Source: Flavihumibacter solisilvae (GTDB lineage Bacteria; Bacteroidota; Bacteroidia; Chitinophagales; Chitinophagaceae). Taken from it: a stretch of DNA of 64,000 nt. Made by a program: the position numbers and the translations under genes. Positions 62,212 to 64,000 of this stretch are shown here, piece by piece. The notes below the pieces were generated by a model that saw only the letters and a program-made list of their open reading frames with translations, was not told where the DNA came from and did not search any database. The stretch spans positions 372,001-436,000 of the forward strand of contig NZ_JSVC01000001.1 in assembly GCF_000814475.1 (NCBI RefSeq), written 5' to 3'. Within the stretch, counting starts at the first letter, position 1; every line of letters starts with the position of its first letter.

Positions 62212-63285
62212 ATGAACTATGTATACCAAGATCGCGGAAAAAAGGCGGTTGCTATCTGGCTGATGATTGGGGTGGGTATGATTATTGTGCAGGTATTGCT
62301 GGGAGGGATCACACGGTTGACAGGATCAGGATTGTCAATTACCGAGTGGGATGTAGTAACGGGAACGCTTCCGCCATTGAATGAACAGCAATGGCTGACG
62401 GAGTTTCAGAAGTACCGGCAAACTCCACAGTTCAGGTTGCTGAATACTGATTTTACACTGCGTGATTTCAAATTTATTTTCTTTTGGGAGTGGTTCCACC
62501 GCGTGTGGGCCCGGCTGATCGGGATTGTGTTTGTGATCGGCTTCATTTTCCTGGTTGCAAGGAAATACCTGAGAAAGGAAATGATCAATCCCCTGCTGAT
62601 TTTGTTCTTATTAGGAGCATTACAGGGTGCGGTAGGCTGGATAATGGTAGCAAGCGGGCTTACCGGTGATGCCGTGTATGTAAAGCCAACCAGGCTGGCA
62701 TTACATTTCATCCTTGCTCTGGGATTGTTATGTTATACTTACTGGTTTGCACTTCGTTTACTGGTTCCTGCTTCGGAGAGGATTGTTGCACCGGAGGTGA
62801 AAAGACTAACATCAATCATCCTGGTAATCCTTGGAATCCAGCTGATATACGGCGGACTAATGGCTGGTCATAAAGCGGCAACCGTTGCTCCAACCTGGCC
62901 TACGATTAATGGCATGTGGGTGCCCGACAACCTCTGGAAAGATCGTCCGGTGTTACTGAACCTGATTGATAACACGATCACCGTTCATTTCATTCACCGG
63001 AACCTTGCATACCTGGTCACCATTCTGATCATTATCCTGTATGCTAAGATCCGTAGGGTGCAGGTACCACCCATGATAAAACGATGGCAAAGGCTTCCCC
63101 TGATCCTGGTAGTGATACAGGTAATGCTGGGTATTTTTTCAATATTGACCAGTCCGGGTATTATTCCAAACCATTGGGGTAATTTTGAATGGATGGCCCA
63201 GCTTCACCAACTTGTTGCGATGTTCCTTTTGCTGTCAATAGTTCAATTGTTATATCTTTTCAGTGGGGGCAGGCAGCAGGCATAA
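62212..63285 (+). CDS. ctaA: Heme A synthase
   Basis: 357 residues, eight helices in two four-helix halves as in COX15/CtaA. ITRLTGSGLSITEWDVVTG (about 30-48) and the later IYGGLMAGHKAATVAPTWP (about 211-229) are the paired signature loops, with heme His in FFWEWFHRVWARL, LHFILALG, TVHFIHRNLAYL and QLHQLVAMF. It oxidises heme O, made by CtaB, to heme A for the CoxA in this window. It begins 20 bases after the cydB remnant. Confidence 0.95.
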   Translation: MNYVYQDRGKKAVAIWLMIGVGMIIVQVLLGGITRLTGSGLSITEWDVVTGTLPPLNEQQWLTEFQKYRQTPQFRLLNTDFTLRDFKFIFFWEWFHRVWARLIGIVFVIGFIFLVARKYLRKEMINPLLILFLLGALQGAVGWIMVASGLTGDAVYVKPTRLALHFILALGLLCYTYWFALRLLVPASERIVAPEVKRLTSIILVILGIQLIYGGLMAGHKAATVAPTWPTINGMWVPDNLWKDRPVLLNLIDNTITVHFIHRNLAYLVTILIIILYAKIRRVQVPPMIKRWQRLPLILVVIQVMLGIFSILTSPGIIPNHWGNFEWMAQLHQLVAMFLLLSIVQLLYLFSGGRQQA

Positions 63286-63328
63286 TTTGAACCTTGTCTT
63301 CACGTTATAGGTATACAGACAGGATGTT

Positions 63329-64000
63329 ATGAAGCAGAAACTGAAATCCATATTTTATTCGTTCCCGATACAGCTCATACTGCTTCACTTTAAGAAGTTT
63401 CAGATATTGCTGGTATTCTGGCTTGTGCTTTTCGGTGCCGTAAATGGAAGTTTTATGGCGGCATTCGGAGTAGACTCACTGTACCTGTCACCAGAATATC
63501 TTGGACAGGTAAACGCTGTCAGCGCTGGTATCGTGGGTGTTGCGATTGGCATTTTCATCATGAGCTGGAACATCACCACTTTTATCCTTTTCAGCCGCCA
63601 TTTCCGGTTCCTCGCCACAGCTACCAGGCCGTTCCTGAAATATTGCATCAATAATGCAATCATTCCGCTGGTTTTCCTCGCCTTTTACTTTTTCCGAGCT
63701 GTTGATTTCGATATCAACAAAGAATTGATGACGGCAGGGGATGTATTGATGTTATCGGGAGGTTTTCTCGCAGGCCTGGTTCTGATCATACTGATATCAT
63801 TCGGCTATTTCTTCGGCGCTGATGTACGCATTTCCAGGAATATGATCAGCCTGGATCCTTCACCCATGGCCATGCACCGCGGAGTAAAACCATATATCGT
63901 TTTGAATAGTGGGGGAAGCAGGCTGATCAAGGTGACCAATTACCTCAGCGGAAGGGGAAAAGTCAAGGCTGTAAGGGATGTTTCACATTACAGCAAGGAT
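63329..64000 (+). CDS. Polytopic membrane protein, N-terminal part (cut by window end)
   Basis: 224 residues are visible from ATG 63329 with no stop before the window ends. Four hydrophobic segments (about 28-48, 65-90, 105-125 and 145-170) are followed by a soluble stretch with SPMAMHRGVKPYIVLNSGG (about 181-199). It resembles the N-terminal membrane part of long Bacteroidota proteins that carry a C-terminal patatin-like phospholipase domain, but that domain would be outside the window. Starts 43 bases after ctaA. Confidence 0.6.
   Translation, partial: MKQKLKSIFYSFPIQLILLHFKKFQILLVFWLVLFGAVNGSFMAAFGVDSLYLSPEYLGQVNAVSAGIVGVAIGIFIMSWNITTFILFSRHFRFLATATRPFLKYCINNAIIPLVFLAFYFFRAVDFDINKELMTAGDVLMLSGGFLAGLVLIILISFGYFFGADVRISRNMISLDPSPMAMHRGVKPYIVLNSGGSRLIKVTNYLSGRGKVKAVRDVSHYSKD

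Noticed and set aside
1-64000. CRISPR arrays, insertion sequences, prophage or plasmid origin
   Set aside because: No regularly spaced repeats, transposase, integrase or replication motifs were seen on either strand.

Overview
The window reads as an ordinary chromosomal segment of a Bacteroidota bacterium, most likely in or near the Chitinophagaceae. The reasons are: an alternative complex III (act) cluster joined to an aa3-type cytochrome oxidase cluster, a SusC/SusD pair, a T9SS-type C-terminal sorting domain, DUF6787 and DUF5522 proteins, promoters of the Bacteroidota type (TTTG, about 19 bases, TAnnTTTG), and tRNA-like genes without encoded CCA. There are no insertion sequences, phage genes or CRISPR arrays.

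Layout. 1-2308 (minus): a PurN formyltransferase fused to a small membrane domain, a carboxypeptidase-regulatory-like secreted protein and a serine hydrolase cut by the window edge. 2510-18816 (plus): the respiratory block, with actABCDEF, coxB, coxA, a terminator, then ctaB, two subunit III genes, subunit IV, SCO, a DUF420 protein and a small membrane protein. Together these encode quinol oxidation, cytochrome c transfer, oxygen reduction and part of oxidase assembly. 18820-21270 (minus): an overlapping trmB / DUF5522 / alkyltransferase-like run, a small unknown gene and an outer-membrane barrel. 21414-21941: the most unusual part, two tandem minus-strand tRNA-like RNAs with very large variable-region insertions, with a likely promoter and terminator. 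22051-30122: an Lrp-family regulator, a lipoprotein, an OppC-like permease, a glycosyltransferase and hydrolase pair, a MarR regulator with an acyl-CoA dehydrogenase, a Dabb protein and a T9SS substrate. 30395-34122 (minus): the complete oxidative pentose phosphate branch (gnd, zwf, pgl). 34205-41030: an MFS transporter, an RRM protein with a long leader, a macroglobulin/TonB-plug protein, an S9 peptidase and an AhpD-like protein.

41017-55485 is a polysaccharide-utilisation-like locus. A DUF5107-TPR protein and a large glycoside-hydrolase-like protein run left. SusC, SusD, an arylsulfotransferase-like lipoprotein and a TsdA-like diheme cytochrome run right. A LacI-family regulator closes the locus, and three LacI-type operator palindromes lie in the divergent promoter region.

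55725-64000 holds an unpaired 2-oxoacid:ferredoxin oxidoreductase beta subunit, a gene-poor stretch, a cupin-8 protein, Sua5-type enzyme, GNAT, RNase HII, thioredoxin, a universal stress protein, a decayed cydAB (bd oxidase) remnant, heme A synthase and a truncated membrane protein. The intact aa3 pathway and its heme A synthase sit in the same window as the decayed bd oxidase.

All calls come from reading the sequence; no database search was run. Family names rest on motif and length recognition.
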